Shown: piece by piece, positions 19,357 to 28,945 of the stretch
How positions within the stretch are numbered: the stretch's first letter is position 1
Layout: every line of letters begins with the position of its first letter
From: Labilibaculum sp. DW002
GTDB taxonomy: Bacteria > Bacteroidota > Bacteroidia > Bacteroidales > Marinifilaceae
DNA length: 64,000 nt
Assembly (NCBI RefSeq): GCF_029029525.1
Contig: NZ_JAKJSC010000001.1
Location: forward strand, 248,001 to 312,000
Direction of reading: 5' to 3'
Translations under genes and position numbers: made by a program
The notes under the pieces: model-generated
What the model saw: only the letters and a program-made list of their open reading frames with translations
Told to the model about the DNA's origin: nothing
Databases searched by the model: none

Positions 19357-20280
19357 TTACTTAATTGCCATACAAATGTCTGATATTAAGTCTTTAGGTT
19401 CGGTTTCCATTGGGCTGTTTCTGTAAAATTCCATTGGTGGAATCTTTTTGTTTTGCTTAAACTCTTTTGCTCTGTCCATGGCCATAATCGCACTCCATCC
19501 ATTACCCGACAATTCGTAAGGACCTATGTGCCGTACTGTATGCACTTTGGTAGCAGGAAGACTGCCTTTAATCATTCCGGCAGGTATGCTTTGTGGATCT
19601 GATTTGATTCCAACACCGCTGGTGTATATGACTCTGTTCTTATTAAAATCGAATTTGTGATAAATTGAGAACCAATCGCATGTGACATTGTCCTCATTTT
19701 CTTTGGCAAAATCAGTTAGTTTTTTGAAATCTTCAGACATGACTTCACCAATATTGTCGATTGTACATTCATTTTTTATTCCAACAAATTGACAACCTTC
19801 AAATTGAGATTCACCAAGAAATTCCAGTTTAGCTTCAATCTCGCCTTTCTCAATATAATCTTTCAGCATGAGTAAACCACGGTCGTAATCCATTCCAATC
19901 AAGCGTTCCATCATTTTTTTCATCCAGAACATGAAAAATGGTAAGGAACTATCCATTGTCCAGCTTAGCTTGGTACTGTTCTCATCTATCTTCTCAAGAA
20001 TAAAGTCGGTTTTAGCTTGCGATTTCCAAGGCTTCAGAAACTTTAAGTCATAATTAATCACTGTATCACTTTCAGCAATCACTTTAATGATTCCCGATCC
20101 AATACGTTTACCTTCCCATTCATGGGTTTTTCCATCGAGCGAAATGCTCACCTTTGCTTCTGGCTCAAGAATAAACCATGGCGACCAGGGTTTCCAATAA
20201 TTGAAGTCGGTGATGACACTTTTAACTTTCTCAGCGCTTGCAGCGATTGTTATCGATTTTTCTACACGAGTTCTAGGCAT
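19357..20280 (-). CDS. SRPBCC domain fused to GyrI-like effector-binding domain
   Basis: The first half (about residues 1-150) resembles a polyketide-cyclase/START-like (SRPBCC) hydrophobic pocket: VEKSITIAASAEKVKSVI, WSPWFILEPEAKVS and GSGIIKVIAESD. The second half (about 155-305) is a GyrI-like small-molecule-binding domain: VGIKNECTIDNIGEVM, TCDWFSIYHKFD and ATKVHTVRHIGPYELSGNGW. Both are ligand-binding folds with no DNA-binding part, so a role in sensing, sequestering or modifying hydrophobic compounds is inferred. It is 307 residues long. It lies downstream of a WYL regulator on the same strand, 101 bases away, and may be its target. Confidence 0.7.
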   Translation of the reverse strand: MPRTRVEKSITIAASAEKVKSVITDFNYWKPWSPWFILEPEAKVSISLDGKTHEWEGKRIGSGIIKVIAESDTVINYDLKFLKPWKSQAKTDFILEKIDENSTKLSWTMDSSLPFFMFWMKKMMERLIGMDYDRGLLMLKDYIEKGEIEAKLEFLGESQFEGCQFVGIKNECTIDNIGEVMSEDFKKLTDFAKENEDNVTCDWFSIYHKFDFNKNRVIYTSGVGIKSDPQSIPAGMIKGSLPATKVHTVRHIGPYELSGNGWSAIMAMDRAKEFKQNKKIPPMEFYRNSPMETEPKDLISDICMAIK

Positions 20281-20381
20281 AGAATTGGGTATTTAGTTAA
20301 TTCGGTTAAAAGGATTTCATTCAAAAATGAATTTCTATTAAAGTTAAAGAGAAAAAGAATTCATTTTAAGTATATGTAGGA

Positions 20382-21335
20382 CTAGCTTTTTTGGTATTTC
20401 TCGCAAATATTTTGAATCATTTCAAGCAATATGGTATTTAAGCCAATGGGGAAAACGATTTCAACCTTTGCCGACATCGTTAAAATCCACTTTGCAAATC
20501 CATTTAAATCTGGATTTAGGAATTTCATCGTAATTTTGCTTCCCTTTTTTTCTTCATTTAAAAAGCCATACCAATATTTTGATTCCTGTATTTCAAGAGA
20601 TAATGGTTCACTTATTTTAATTTCAATTTCAAAATACTGATGCTGCTCTTTTTCTCTTTCCAAATATTCGTCGAATGCTTTGTCTAATTTTTTATTGTAG
20701 GTTTCATTACTTATCTCTAACTCCCTTATTCTATCTAACCTAAAATCGCGATAAGCTTGTCGTAATTTGCAGTAAGCTATTAAATGCCAGTTTAAGGCAT
20801 AGTATAACAAGCCAATGGGTTCAACATCACGTGTAGAGAGTATTTGATTGTATTTTGCAAAATAAGCTATCTTCAGGACTCTTTTATTCACTAAAGCTTG
20901 CTGAATATCATGTAGATAAATTGAATCTCTTTGGGGAATTTCGGAAATGCCCGTAAATACCTTAACCGAATGATCCAGTTTTTCTAGTAACTCTTTGTCC
21001 TCGGCTTTCATTACCGATTTTATTTTGTACAGAGCATCCTGAAAGGCATGATCTACATTTTTATCAGATAAATGTGGAATGATTTTGCCTGCCATTAATA
21101 TTGCTGAAGCTTCCTCTGTCGTAAACATGATGGGTGGAAGTGTATAATTATCATCTAAAAAATAGCCAACACCAGCTTCGGCTCCAATGGGAATGCCACC
21201 TTCTTCAAGAGCTCGTATATCGCGGTACACGGTTCTTAAACTTATCTCAAACCTATCTGCTATTTCTTGTGCTTTTACGACCTTTTTTGTTTGCAGTTGC
21301 GTTAAAATTGCCTGTAATCTGTCTATTCTATTCAC
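20382..21335 (-). CDS. WYL-domain helix-turn-helix transcriptional regulator
   Basis: The N-terminal winged helix (VKAQEIADRFEISLRTVYRDIRAL) is the DeoR/YafY-type HTH. PIGAEAGVGYFLDDNYTLPPIMF is the usual linker, and the WYL ligand-binding domain occupies the middle (IAYFAKYNQILSTRDVEPIGL, WHLIAYCKLRQAYRDFRLDRI). The C-terminal WCX part closes the protein at 317 residues. Such regulators respond to small molecules or nucleic acids. The flanking genes both contain GyrI-like binding domains, so they may form a local regulatory group. No operator could be identified by eye. Confidence 0.85.
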   Translation of the reverse strand: MNRIDRLQAILTQLQTKKVVKAQEIADRFEISLRTVYRDIRALEEGGIPIGAEAGVGYFLDDNYTLPPIMFTTEEASAILMAGKIIPHLSDKNVDHAFQDALYKIKSVMKAEDKELLEKLDHSVKVFTGISEIPQRDSIYLHDIQQALVNKRVLKIAYFAKYNQILSTRDVEPIGLLYYALNWHLIAYCKLRQAYRDFRLDRIRELEISNETYNKKLDKAFDEYLEREKEQHQYFEIEIKISEPLSLEIQESKYWYGFLNEEKKGSKITMKFLNPDLNGFAKWILTMSAKVEIVFPIGLNTILLEMIQNICEKYQKS

Positions 21336-21372
21336 AACGCTTTCTTGCTTTAGGTTTACTACTAAAAGGGTA

Positions 21373-21415
21373 ATCCTGGAATACCAATTTCTTTATGAAA
21401 TAAATATTCCAGGAT
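21373..21415 (-). terminator. Terminator after the GyrI-like gene
   Basis: ATCCTGGAATA and TATTCCAGGAT form a perfect 11 bp stem with a 21-base inner region between the GyrI-like gene and the WYL regulator. The T-tract is weak, so an operator function remains possible. Confidence 0.45.
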
Positions 21416-21432
21416 AATTTGAGCTATGCTAT

Positions 21433-21891
21433 TTAATTCGCCTGAAATTGAATTTCTGTAATATTATTCGCCAAGTTATCGAAATCGCAATTGATATACA
21501 GTTCTCGACAGGATTTCTTTGGTTCTATAAGACAGGTTTTCATTTCTTCCGTTAAAGTTTCGTACGAGTCTTTAAGCTTATCCCAGGCACCCAAATGGGT
21601 TTTCTTAACATGTACATATTCTTCAAGCTTTTCCAATTTAAATTTATCACTCTTAAATGAATTACCAAATGTTGCGACAGGTAAACAAATTTTCAAATCG
21701 AATTCAGCTTCCATATCACAGGTTTCCCAAGTGTAAATCCAGCATTGTGGTCCTGCCGGATGCAGGCCAGCCTGTACGGCTTCCTTCACGATTGCTTGAG
21801 GAAAATCTTCTATATCCTTCATTAAATCTTTAAATGTTGTTTTAATTTCTTTTGACACGACTGTCATTGCTGGGGCTGTCTGTTTTTCCAT
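21433..21891 (-). CDS. GyrI-like small-molecule-binding protein
   Basis: This is a stand-alone GyrI-like/effector-binding domain of 152 residues without a DNA-binding part. Typical elements are APAMTVVSKEIKTTFKDL, a central GPQCWIYTWETCDMEAEFD strand region with acidic residues, and VHVKKTHLGAWDKLKDSYETL, which matches the HxGxY/W-helix region of the fold. Family members bind drugs or inhibit targets such as gyrase; here the ligand is unknown. It lacks a signal peptide. It is separated from the WYL gene by an inverted repeat, so it may be a separate transcript. Confidence 0.65.
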   Translation of the reverse strand: MEKQTAPAMTVVSKEIKTTFKDLMKDIEDFPQAIVKEAVQAGLHPAGPQCWIYTWETCDMEAEFDLKICLPVATFGNSFKSDKFKLEKLEEYVHVKKTHLGAWDKLKDSYETLTEEMKTCLIEPKKSCRELYINCDFDNLANNITEIQFQAN

Positions 21892-21987
21892 AATTTCAAT
21901 ATTTAAATTAACAATGGTACAAACATAAATGGCCGTTGTGACAGCAGTATGTCAGTAGGAAATTTGAATTGAAATATTTATAGTTTA

Positions 21988-23595
21988 CTAAATAGGCTTT
22001 TTTATTTCACAGCCAATGTCCATATAGCTACAAACGTGGTTGGCAAAACCGTAACCCGCTTCAGAATAAATATCATAAACTGCATCAACATCCATTTTCT
22101 CAAGCTGTTTACGCTCATCTTCAAATCGAGCTATTGCTGCTATGCTTCCTTCGTAGGTAGTTGATTTTAATCGTTGAATAGCAAATACATTTGACTTGTG
22201 ATCATTCATACAAAGCATGATAAGTCTTACATTACAATGATTTGATGTTTCAAATATACTTTCCCAAAATTCACTATCAGCCGCATCATCTTGCTGAACC
22301 AATTTGCCCTCTTTTTTTAATCTTTGAACTACATCATAGTTGTAATCCAATCCAAGCACTTTTCGGCCATGGATTTGATTCAATTGGTTGTAAACAGATA
22401 ATCCTAACTTACCCATTCCAAAAACTAAGATTTCAGCATTACCAATATCGAAAGTCTTATCGTAAATCAAGCGTTTTTTAGTCTCAAATTTTCGCAAGTA
22501 ATCTTTTACCCAATGATAAATTTTATGGGCTTGTGAATTAAGTGGGGTAGATATAATAAATGTAATGGCAACAGCAATGGCAATGGTAACTAGCCAATCA
22601 GAAGGAATATGGTTTTTAGCAACTGCAATTGAAGCTACAATTAAACCAAACTCACTGAAATTAGCGAGGGTTAAGGAGGTAAATAAAGATGTTCTGGCAC
22701 GAACTCTGAATCGCGTTAAAACAAAGAAGTATAGAATTACTTTTAGATTGATAAGCAAGGCTAGAATAAATGCTACTTCTAACATTTGAAAACTTGGTAA
22801 ACCCATTAAACCAATAGATAGAAAAAATCCGATAAGGAAAATATCCTTAAAGTTTAGAAGTGAATCTGCAAGTTCTTTGGCTTTTTTATGATTCGAAATC
22901 AACATGCCGACAATTAATGCACCCAAATCAGCCTTTAAACCAACATATTTAAAGACTTCTGCACCTACCACTAAAGCTAAAAAGAAACCATAAAGAACGA
23001 GAATCTCACCGTGGCCAATTTTATCTAAAATGAGTAACAATAAGGGGCGAATAATTACGAATAATACAGGCAAGCCAATTGCATATATAGAAGGCAACTT
23101 ACCTGCCACTATTACAATGTATAGAACAGCGAAAATATCTTGAATAATTAATATTCCAATAGAAAGTACTCCATATGCAGATTTCAATTCACTTTTGTCC
23201 TCAAGAATCTTTACAGCATAAATCGTACTGGAGAAGCTGAGCGCAAACCCGATTATTAGTGCTTGTTTCCAGTCAAAGTTTGTGAAAATAGTTATAGATG
23301 TATAGCTCAATCCAAATAAGATGGCACCTAAAGTTAAAGTTACCAGTAACATATGAATTGAAGCTCCGCCCCAAACTTCCCTATGTAGTAAGTCTTTTAT
23401 TCTCAATTTGAGACCGATGGTGAACAACAGTAAAGTAATTCCAAGTTCTGAAATGCTTTGAATTAATTCATTTGATTCAGCACCAAAATATTTAAGAGTA
23501 AAGCCTGCAATTAGATAGCCAATTAAGGGTGGTAATCCAACTAACTTTACAAGAAGTCCTAATGCAAAAGCAATAGCTAGCCAAAGTGGATCCAT
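21988..23595 (-). CDS. Kef-type cation:proton antiporter with TrkA-N domain
   Basis: This inner-membrane monovalent cation/proton antiporter of the CPA2 family has 535 residues. Roughly residues 1-375 hold 11-12 hydrophobic segments, beginning LAIAFALGLLVKLVGLPPLIGYLIAG. A cytosolic RCK/TrkA-N Rossmann domain follows (AEILVFGMGKLGLSVYNQL, GLDYNYDVVQRLKKEGK), which usually binds NAD(H) and gates transport. Glutathione-gated KefB/KefC proteins also carry this domain, but I see nothing that shows glutathione control here. The gene stands alone, with no KefG/KefF-type partner beside it. Confidence 0.88.
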   Translation of the reverse strand: MDPLWLAIAFALGLLVKLVGLPPLIGYLIAGFTLKYFGAESNELIQSISELGITLLLFTIGLKLRIKDLLHREVWGGASIHMLLVTLTLGAILFGLSYTSITIFTNFDWKQALIIGFALSFSSTIYAVKILEDKSELKSAYGVLSIGILIIQDIFAVLYIVIVAGKLPSIYAIGLPVLFVIIRPLLLLILDKIGHGEILVLYGFFLALVVGAEVFKYVGLKADLGALIVGMLISNHKKAKELADSLLNFKDIFLIGFFLSIGLMGLPSFQMLEVAFILALLINLKVILYFFVLTRFRVRARTSLFTSLTLANFSEFGLIVASIAVAKNHIPSDWLVTIAIAVAITFIISTPLNSQAHKIYHWVKDYLRKFETKKRLIYDKTFDIGNAEILVFGMGKLGLSVYNQLNQIHGRKVLGLDYNYDVVQRLKKEGKLVQQDDAADSEFWESIFETSNHCNVRLIMLCMNDHKSNVFAIQRLKSTTYEGSIAAIARFEDERKQLEKMDVDAVYDIYSEAGYGFANHVCSYMDIGCEIKKPI

Positions 23596-23707
23596 AGTAG
23601 TTGATTTGTGGTTATTTCCGCGTTTTGTAACGGAATACTAAAAATAGAGATAAATTTTAAGAGATAAAGGAGTATTGCATTCTATTTTTAAGAAAGTTTC
23701 TTAAAGA

Positions 23708-23743
23708 AAAATGGGACATCCTTTGTTTAGGATGTCCCATTTT
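23708..23743 (-). terminator. Terminator of the efflux operon
   Basis: AAAATGGGACATCCT and AGGATGTCCCATTTT form a perfect 15 bp stem with a 6-base loop, followed on the minus strand by a T-rich stretch. It ends the operon after the TolC-like gene. Confidence 0.8.
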
Positions 23744-23780
23744 CACACTTTATTTACCACAGTTTGCAATGGAGTAAAAT

Positions 23781-25133
23781 TTAAGAATTTAATTGACCTA
23801 TTGATTTGTAATATTTCGCTATGCTTGTTTTAACTTTCGTTTTGGCATTTATAAAATTAGCATGCGATTGTTGCCATTGTAATTGAGCGTTTAAAAGCTC
23901 TCTGGTTGTAGATACACCTTGTTTTAACCTATTACGTTCCAGCTTTAAATTCTCATTCGCCTGTTCTAAAGACGTTTCTGTAAAATCTAATTTTATCAGA
24001 GATTCCTTTAGTTTAAAAATAGCCTGATGAATTTCTAGGGTCATTAATTCAGTACTTTGATCTAATTCATATTCGGCTTTTTCAATATTCCTCTGCTCAA
24101 TGTGTTTTTTTAGTTTTTTTTCACCCCAATGAAAAACAGGAATACTTAAAGATACTCCTGCATTAAATGTAAAATCATTCTTTTGTTTCCCATAATGATC
24201 TGGATTTTGAGAAACATAGTTTGCGAAAGAAACCAATTGTGGCAAATAATCAGCACTAACCAATTTTTTCTGAGTTTTTGACATCTCTAACTGAGTGTTT
24301 AACATCTTAACTTCTGATCTACCCAAAAGCTGTTTTTCATCGAATGATATATCTGATAAATGGTTTGGAATGATAATAATAGAATCTTGAATTTGAAGGG
24401 TAGACATTATTTCCTCACCAATGCTTTGATTCAGACTCATTTTAGAAAGTTCTATGTTGTCATTTAATTCAATTAAAGAGAGTTTTGCATTATTCAATTC
24501 TACCTTAGTCTTTAATAACTCATTTTTAGTAACAATTCCGGTTTTGTACCTGTTGTTAACCTCCTTTAATACATCTGTTAAAAGCTCTATTGATTTCTCG
24601 ATTACCATTTTTTGTTCCTGTAAAGAAACTAGTCCCCAATACTTGGTTTCAATATCTAGAAATAAGTCTGACTTTGTTCTGTCAAGATTATCATCGGCCA
24701 ATTGTACACCAAGTTTTGATAAAGTTTTAACGTGTTGCAATTTACCACCCATATAAATTGGCAGGCTCATCCCTAAGTTAGCAGAATAAGAATTTGTATA
24801 CGCTAAATCGGTAATACTTCCTGGTGAATAAACACCACTGGGTTGACCATTTATTGTAGGTAACTCATATCCCGGAATTACCATTTGATTGGGATCACTT
24901 AAATAAGTATAGTTAGATGTCAAATCAAAAGTAGGCAACATAGCACGTTTGCTTAATTTTAAGGAAGCTTCGCTCGACTTAAAATCAGATACAGCAGATT
25001 TAACCGTTTGGTTGTGCTCTAGGGCTTTTTCCTTACAAACTTGTAGTGATAGAACCTCTTGAGCAACAATTTGCTTTGTAACCAGTAATCCTATCGTTAA
25101 TAGGAAAGCTGTTTTAAATATATTATATCTCAT
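23781..25133 (-). CDS. TolC-like outer membrane efflux protein
   Basis: This is the outer-membrane channel of a tripartite efflux pump. It is 450 residues long with an N-terminal signal peptide (FLLTIGLLVTKQIVAQE). Two repeats of the outer membrane efflux protein family are visible: LSLQVCKEKALEHNQTVKSA in the first half, and VSLSIPVFHWGEKKLKKHIE with LKQGVSTTRELLNAQLQWQ in the second. Long helical coiled segments form the periplasmic tunnel. Its start codon overlaps the stop of the preceding crotonase-like gene (TAATG at 25131-25135), so the two are translationally coupled. Confidence 0.92.
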   Translation of the reverse strand: MRYNIFKTAFLLTIGLLVTKQIVAQEVLSLQVCKEKALEHNQTVKSAVSDFKSSEASLKLSKRAMLPTFDLTSNYTYLSDPNQMVIPGYELPTINGQPSGVYSPGSITDLAYTNSYSANLGMSLPIYMGGKLQHVKTLSKLGVQLADDNLDRTKSDLFLDIETKYWGLVSLQEQKMVIEKSIELLTDVLKEVNNRYKTGIVTKNELLKTKVELNNAKLSLIELNDNIELSKMSLNQSIGEEIMSTLQIQDSIIIIPNHLSDISFDEKQLLGRSEVKMLNTQLEMSKTQKKLVSADYLPQLVSFANYVSQNPDHYGKQKNDFTFNAGVSLSIPVFHWGEKKLKKHIEQRNIEKAEYELDQSTELMTLEIHQAIFKLKESLIKLDFTETSLEQANENLKLERNRLKQGVSTTRELLNAQLQWQQSHANFINAKTKVKTSIAKYYKSIGQLNS

Positions 25134-25888
25134 TATTTACTCTTATTTTTCATTTTTCGAATACAAGTCAATAAAAACTCATCCTCTTTCTGGAGAGCGA
25201 ATTCAAATTTTCTCTGTTTTTTGTGCTCAAAGATTTTAACAGCCTCTATTTCTATGTAATTGAACTTATTATATCGATTCGCAATTAAAAGCACCTTGTT
25301 TATCAGCTCTTCTTTATTGAATATCCCATCGATAATATGTTTGTTATACAGTTCATCAGAGAATACCTTATCCGTGTAAAACAGTAATTTTAATGGATTT
25401 AAATACATTAAGTGATATTCCGAGAAAACAGCTCCTCCTTTAGGGATATTGAGCATATTGCAATTGTCATTATCCAGATAAAATTCTTGTGATGCAAACC
25501 TTAAATCAGCCACCATGCTAAAACAAAATAGCATTGGAGTAATTGGTTTTGAATTGATTGAAATGATAACCTTTTCAAGAGATTTAATTTTTAAAAATAC
25601 TTGGTTAAAGGAACGAAACACTCGAAGTATTGCACTTTCATAATCACTTTCTTCAAATATTGAATTCCATTTACTTTTAAATTGATCTATGGAATATTCT
25701 GGATGCTCATTATTAATAACTAGGGTTTTAATCTCATCTTTAGAATTGATTTCATCAAGAAATTCCAATAATTCATTTTTATGAACGAAAGTCTCCTTTT
25801 CTAAAAAAATGGAGTAATCCAACTTAAGCATCATCACCCCTTGGACAAATTCCGTTCTAAAATATTTACTGCTTATATTTTCAATCAT
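25133..25888 (-). CDS. Crotonase-fold (enoyl-CoA hydratase-like) protein, probably catalytically altered
   Basis: The 251-residue sequence fits the crotonase fold: IKTLVINNEHPEYSID in the first oxyanion region, VIISINSKPITPMLFCFSMV followed by ADLRFAS in the second, and FYLDNDNCNMLNIPKGGAVF with YLNPLKLLFYTDKVFSDELY after it. The usual GGG in the second region reads PMLFCFS, and the acidic catalytic residues are not obvious, so hydratase activity is doubtful. No signal peptide is seen, hence it is cytoplasmic. It lies 5 bases after the RND pump gene and overlaps the TolC gene, firmly inside the efflux operon. It might modify or bind an acyl substrate of the pump; that is inference. Confidence 0.65.
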   Translation of the reverse strand: MIENISSKYFRTEFVQGVMMLKLDYSIFLEKETFVHKNELLEFLDEINSKDEIKTLVINNEHPEYSIDQFKSKWNSIFEESDYESAILRVFRSFNQVFLKIKSLEKVIISINSKPITPMLFCFSMVADLRFASQEFYLDNDNCNMLNIPKGGAVFSEYHLMYLNPLKLLFYTDKVFSDELYNKHIIDGIFNKEELINKVLLIANRYNKFNYIEIEAVKIFEHKKQRKFEFALQKEDEFLLTCIRKMKNKSK

Positions 25889-25893
25889 GATTA

Positions 25894-28800
25894 TTAGTTT
25901 AGTTCTGTTACTTTGATTCGGTAAAAGATGACATAAAGTAGAGGTACTACAATAAGTGTAAGTACTGTAGCGAATAACAATCCAAATATGATTGTTACTG
26001 CCATTGATCCATACATTGGATCAGTTACGATAGGCAACATTCCTAAAATGGTGGTTAAAGCAGCAAGAGAAACAGGTCTTAAACGGCTGATGGAGGCATT
26101 AACTACTGCAGAAAATGCTTGCATTCCTTCTGTATTCAGATTAATGTTGATTTGGTCCATTAACACAATGGCATTTTTAAGTACCATTCCAATTAGACCC
26201 AAAAATCCAACTATTGCCATAAATCCAAATGCATTATCTGTTACAAATAATCCAATTCCAACACCAATAATCGATAATGGAATAATGGCAATAACTACAA
26301 GCGATTGTCTTACACTATTGAATAACATGATGATGATAAAGACCATTAACAATAAGGATACAGGCATAAATTTATTCGTTCCTTCCTGCGATTCCATCGA
26401 TGGTTTTAGCTCACCATCCCACATAAAGGAATATCCTTCAGGTAAGGAAATAGCTTCAATATCCTTTTTCATATAACTTAAAAGGGTGGCTCCGGTAACA
26501 CTTGGATCTTCAGGATCACACTTAATGGTAATGGCTCTTTGGCGATTGAACCTTTTGATAACGCTGTTTTCCCATTTAAATTCTACATTATCAACTACGT
26601 CTTTTAAAGGCACAGAATAAGCTCCTTGTTGCGACCAAACACCCGTATTTTCAATACTTGAAATACTGTTTTGGGCATTTTGATTTACTTTTAGCATTAC
26701 AGGCATTTGCTCTTCGTTTTCACGATACACACCTATGCCTAAACCTGTACTTGTCAATTGCTGAATTGCATTCCCAAAATCGCTTCTTGAAATGCCTACT
26801 CGAGATGCTTTTACTTGCGAATACTGAGGAACCCAGGTTAATACTTTATTTCTCCAATCATCACAAATATCTCCACACAAGGGTTCGTTCTGCATAACGA
26901 TCTTCGTTTGCTCGGCTAAATCTCTTAATACTGCAGGATCAGGCCCCATAAAACGCGCTTCTACCTTATACTTTATTGGTGGTCCAGCAATGTAATCTTT
27001 TACTCTGCATCGAGCTTGCGAATAATTGTCAGCAAAGAACTTCCTTAAACTTGGCTTCATTGCATCGGCTTCCTCAGAGCTATTTGTTTCAATCATCAAT
27101 TGACCAAAACTAGTGTTGTAACTTTCATTATGTGCTACCAATATATAGCGAGGTGGTGTTTGACTAATGCTACTTACAATATTGATAATTTCAGGATAAT
27201 TCTTAAATAGTTCCTTTTCAGCTTTTGCTAGATCTTCTTCTACTTTATTAACAGAGCTTCCCTCGGGTAACCAATAGTCAATCTCTACATATGATTTTTC
27301 AAGAGGCATAAAGAAAGCTTGTTTCAAATTGCCAAATGCAACCATAGATACAATTAAAAACAAAATTACTGATGCCAAAGAAATCCACCGATAGCGCAAA
27401 CTCTTAATTAAAAACTCTTTAAATTTGATATACATCCTACTTGCATAAGGATCTTTTATCTCTTTAGGTACTTTTAGAAACCTTTCATTGGTTAATGCTG
27501 TTTGTGTCATCGCAAAAAACCAGCTCAATGTCAATGATATTGCCAAGACCAAAAATAAATCTCTACAAATTTCACCTGCCGCATTAGGTGCTAAAAATAC
27601 TGGTAGAAAAGCTAGGATGGCAATAATCGTTGCACCTAATAATGGAAGAGAGGTAGAGCTTGAAATATTAACAATTGCTTTTCGTCTATTTAAGCCTCTT
27701 TGTAAGGAAACTAAAGCACCATCAGTTACCACAATTGCATTGTCAACCAACATTCCCATAGCAATAATAATTGCAGCCAAGGAAGTTCTATGAAGACTGA
27801 TGTCCATTGCATTCATTACAATCAAGGTTCCCAATATAGAGAAGATAAGACCACTTCCAATTAAGATACCAGACTGAAATCCCATAAATATTAACAGAAC
27901 GATAACAACAATTCCAACTGACATAATCAAGTTTGCAATAAAATCGTCGTTAGCTACTTCCACCTCATGCGCTTCATTATAAACGGAATTGATTTCTAGA
28001 CCTAAAGGAAGGTTTGGTTTAATGATATCCAATTTAGCTTTTAAGTTTTCAGCCAAAGAAAGCACATTACCTCCTTTAGTTGTAGAGATAGCCAATCCGA
28101 TAGCATCATTACCATTTCGTTTCATCAAGCCCACAGCAGGTTCGAGGTATGATTTTTTGATCTCTGCGATGTCTTTCAAATAAAATTGTTCGTCGCGAAC
28201 CTGTACAATTGTATTTTTGATTTCTTCGAGATTTTTAAAGGCATTGTTTCCCGAAACTCTTACATATCGATCTTGTAATTCAATTTGACCCGCCGCAGCA
28301 ATACTGGCTTGTGAATTGAACACTTGGGCAATTATACCAGGATTGATTCCCAATTCAGATTTTTTAGCATCATCAATAATTACATCGATGCACTCAATTC
28401 GATTACCAAAAAGTGTAATCTTACCCACATGCTTAACAGGCAATAATTCTCTTTTCAGATATTGAGCGTAGTCATTTAGTTCTTCATGAGAAAACCCATC
28501 ACCAGTAATGGCATAGAACATGCCATATACATCACCAAAATCATCAATAATATTTGGTGTTTTCACATTTGCAGGTAAGTCTGGGGAAGCATCTGTAATT
28601 TTTTTTCGAAGAATATCCCAAACCTGAGGCATTTCATCAGAACGAAGCTTTTCCTCAATATCAATATCTACAATAGAGAGTCCGGCGTATGAACTAGAAG
28701 AAATTTCTTTTATATTATCCATACTTTGAGCAGCTCGCTCAATTACTTCGGTAACCTCTTGTTCTACCTCATGAGCCGAAGCTCCCGGGTATTGTGTAAT

Positions 28801-28941
28801 TACTAATGCCGTTTTAATTGTAAACAAAGAGTCCTCAAGCTTACCCATACTAAAGTAAGATGATATTCCTCCAACCATCACAATTAATAGCAAAAAGTAA
28901 ATTACTATTTTATTTTTAAGTGAATATTCTGTTAAACTCAT
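25894..28941 (-). CDS. RND-family efflux transporter, inner membrane permease
   Basis: This is a proton-driven trimeric pump of 1015 residues in the AcrB-like resistance-nodulation-division family. It begins with the first transmembrane helix (KIVIYFLLLIVMVGGISSYF) and shows two large periplasmic loops. The four-helix core contains IIAMGMLVDNAIVVTDGAL, which has the GMLVDNAIVV motif with the proton-relay aspartates. The second half ends LLFATVLTLIVVPLLYVIFY. It lies 4 bases after the adaptor gene and 5 bases before the crotonase-like gene. The metal-exporter (CusA) type is less likely, as I see no methionine cluster. The substrate is unknown. Confidence 0.93.
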   Translation of the reverse strand: MSLTEYSLKNKIVIYFLLLIVMVGGISSYFSMGKLEDSLFTIKTALVITQYPGASAHEVEQEVTEVIERAAQSMDNIKEISSSSYAGLSIVDIDIEEKLRSDEMPQVWDILRKKITDASPDLPANVKTPNIIDDFGDVYGMFYAITGDGFSHEELNDYAQYLKRELLPVKHVGKITLFGNRIECIDVIIDDAKKSELGINPGIIAQVFNSQASIAAAGQIELQDRYVRVSGNNAFKNLEEIKNTIVQVRDEQFYLKDIAEIKKSYLEPAVGLMKRNGNDAIGLAISTTKGGNVLSLAENLKAKLDIIKPNLPLGLEINSVYNEAHEVEVANDDFIANLIMSVGIVVIVLLIFMGFQSGILIGSGLIFSILGTLIVMNAMDISLHRTSLAAIIIAMGMLVDNAIVVTDGALVSLQRGLNRRKAIVNISSSTSLPLLGATIIAILAFLPVFLAPNAAGEICRDLFLVLAISLTLSWFFAMTQTALTNERFLKVPKEIKDPYASRMYIKFKEFLIKSLRYRWISLASVILFLIVSMVAFGNLKQAFFMPLEKSYVEIDYWLPEGSSVNKVEEDLAKAEKELFKNYPEIINIVSSISQTPPRYILVAHNESYNTSFGQLMIETNSSEEADAMKPSLRKFFADNYSQARCRVKDYIAGPPIKYKVEARFMGPDPAVLRDLAEQTKIVMQNEPLCGDICDDWRNKVLTWVPQYSQVKASRVGISRSDFGNAIQQLTSTGLGIGVYRENEEQMPVMLKVNQNAQNSISSIENTGVWSQQGAYSVPLKDVVDNVEFKWENSVIKRFNRQRAITIKCDPEDPSVTGATLLSYMKKDIEAISLPEGYSFMWDGELKPSMESQEGTNKFMPVSLLLMVFIIIMLFNSVRQSLVVIAIIPLSIIGVGIGLFVTDNAFGFMAIVGFLGLIGMVLKNAIVLMDQININLNTEGMQAFSAVVNASISRLRPVSLAALTTILGMLPIVTDPMYGSMAVTIIFGLLFATVLTLIVVPLLYVIFYRIKVTELN

Positions 28942-28945
28942 TTTA

